From Elysia chlorotica (lineage: Eukaryota; Mollusca; Gastropoda; Plakobranchidae), in the NCBI GenBank assembly GCA_003991915.1, contig RQTK01000443.1, positions 303,813-367,812 on the forward strand: a DNA stretch of 64,000 nt, given 5' to 3'. The position numbers and the translations under genes are program-made. This document shows, piece after piece, positions 62,641-64,000 of this stretch (within the stretch, counting starts at the first letter, position 1; each line of letters begins with the position of its first letter). Below the pieces are notes generated by a model. That model was not told the origin of the DNA and ran no database searches. It saw nothing but the letters and a program-made list of their open reading frames with translations.

Positions 62641-64000
62641 TTCTAATTGTGAGTGTTGTAATGTTGAAACTGTTTGAAACTATCCTTCCGAATTAATAGA
62701 AAACAAAACCAGAGTCATTTGTAGCTCTAAAGAAATGATGATAGAGATGACGTTTACCGAAAATAAATATGACTACATCAACATTATTTTTATATGGATT
62801 TTTCTATTGAAGTATGCCATAACAGATTTTTATATGTACCCTTTTTTATACTACTGCGTCATTAAACATTTTTTTTTAATTAGTGCCTGTTGAAAGACCA
62901 AAAAAATTTTGAATCTTGAATCCTAAATCTCTAGGTTTGAGTACAAGCATATCTGAACTTTTATAGATCAATAAATTTATCACAAGCTACCCTTATTAAA
63001 GTAAAAAAAGGTGTAAGTGAGCAACAAGATACAAATATTAATATAAAACCGTTATTTTTATAAGAGTTTAAACCTTTATGAAACGGTCTTATAGATGGGT
63101 ATTGTTCTTTACATAAACGTGCCACAAAAGCTTTGGGAAACGAGGTTCTAGAGAATTGTCAGAGAGTATGACATAGTGAGAGGTTTCATAACTAGGATTT
63201 TGCCTACAGGCGGTTGCTTTCTACTTTAAACCTTGGAAAAAAAATTTGTAAAAACTCAGTCTGAACATTGTTCAACCGCCTAGATCTGAGTAAATAAATA
63301 GGGTAAGCACATGCACGCTGGCTCCCCGCATCAAAAGCTTTGTACGCTCTTTCTATGAAACGTCTCACTAAATCTATAGTCTCTGGGAATAATGTTCTTT
63401 TAGTCATTTTGTTAATGGAGATATGGTTTTACCCATAATGTTCATTTCTCTGTTAATGTCTATTTATGAAACTGCAAAGCCGGTAGCTATTGTTGTTCTT
63501 CGTTCACGTGACAAAAACGTGTTTTCTTAGACTTGCTGGCCTTCTTACATGAGGAAACCTTACAGGGGATCGATGATATATTTCATGGATATCTGCTTAC
63601 CATTGTTCTTGTCCTTAAAATGATTCCATTCTTTGTTATTGACGGGTGACCCAGGATGATCAGGTCAATATGTTTATTGTTTATATAAGATTTAAGGATC
63701 AGTTTCATTTGTAATGTTTAGTTATCTTATAAGCAAAGATGGTTCGAAAGGAGGTATATCTCGTTTCAATGTAATTATTTATATGAAATAGCTTTAGTGT
63801 GGGTTTTTTTGTCAAGACAGAGGGCTTAATAACCATTAGGTTATCTAAATCAGACTTTAAATGTCAATGTAAGACTTCTGATACATTAGAACAAACGGGG
63901 TCTCGCACTGGAAAATATAAATTCTGTTGTTTTTGTGCTGTTTTTTTTTTTAAGATTACTGAAATATCTCTTTTCTGTAGGTTGCATTTTTCATTTAGTT
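62641..64000. other. AT-rich stretch, no gene seen
   Basis: No coding, RNA or repeat feature was recognised up to the window end. Confidence 0.5.

Overview
The window looks like intergenic and intronic DNA of an animal with a repeat-rich, AT-rich nuclear genome, most likely a lophotrochozoan and probably a mollusc. This is inferred from one spliced rhodopsin-class receptor gene, long AT-rich non-coding stretches, dense microsatellites, several decayed non-LTR retrotransposon lineages and tRNA-derived SINEs. There are no operons, ribosome binding sites or long bacterial-type reading frames. The species was not identified.

Only one cellular gene can be supported: a class A G-protein-coupled receptor on the minus strand, in two coding exons. 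Exon 1 (42594-42924) carries the glycosylated ectodomain and the start of the first membrane helix. Exon 2 (31386-32290) carries everything else. The 10.3-kb intron between them is phase 1 with GT-AG ends; the spliced product is 411 residues. A polyadenylation signal lies about 90 bases past the stop. The closest general resemblance is to invertebrate neuropeptide receptors of the FMRFamide-receptor/GPR139-like type.

Left part (1-31 kb): repeats and AT-rich DNA. An RTE-type LINE tail lies at 0.2 kb and another at 8.4 kb. A minus-strand LINE endonuclease lies at 9.0-10.0 kb. An internally deleted LINE lies at 16.2-16.6 kb, and an RTE-type reverse-transcriptase tail between long direct repeats at 18.0-18.6 kb. 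A larger minus-strand LINE with reverse transcriptase plus RNase H lies at 21.3-23.8 kb. SINEs, microsatellites and two assembly gaps fill the rest.

Middle (31-43 kb): the receptor gene. Its intron holds a tRNA-derived SINE, a 408-bp tandem duplication, a 931-base gap, a perfect 108-bp-arm inverted repeat around (AT)n, and a CR1/L2-type LINE in the opposite orientation to the gene.

Right part (43-64 kb): long polypyrimidine and GATA-type microsatellites, SINEs, a LINE whose 5' part is inverted against its 3' part (50.75-51.41 kb), a small inverted-repeat element with relatives elsewhere in the window, a near-identical 230-bp tandem duplication, and diverged direct repeats at 60.7-61.5 kb. 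I found no clear candidate for a new functional system. The best leads are the receptor with its altered signature motifs, the intronic perfect palindrome, and the LINE rearrangements.
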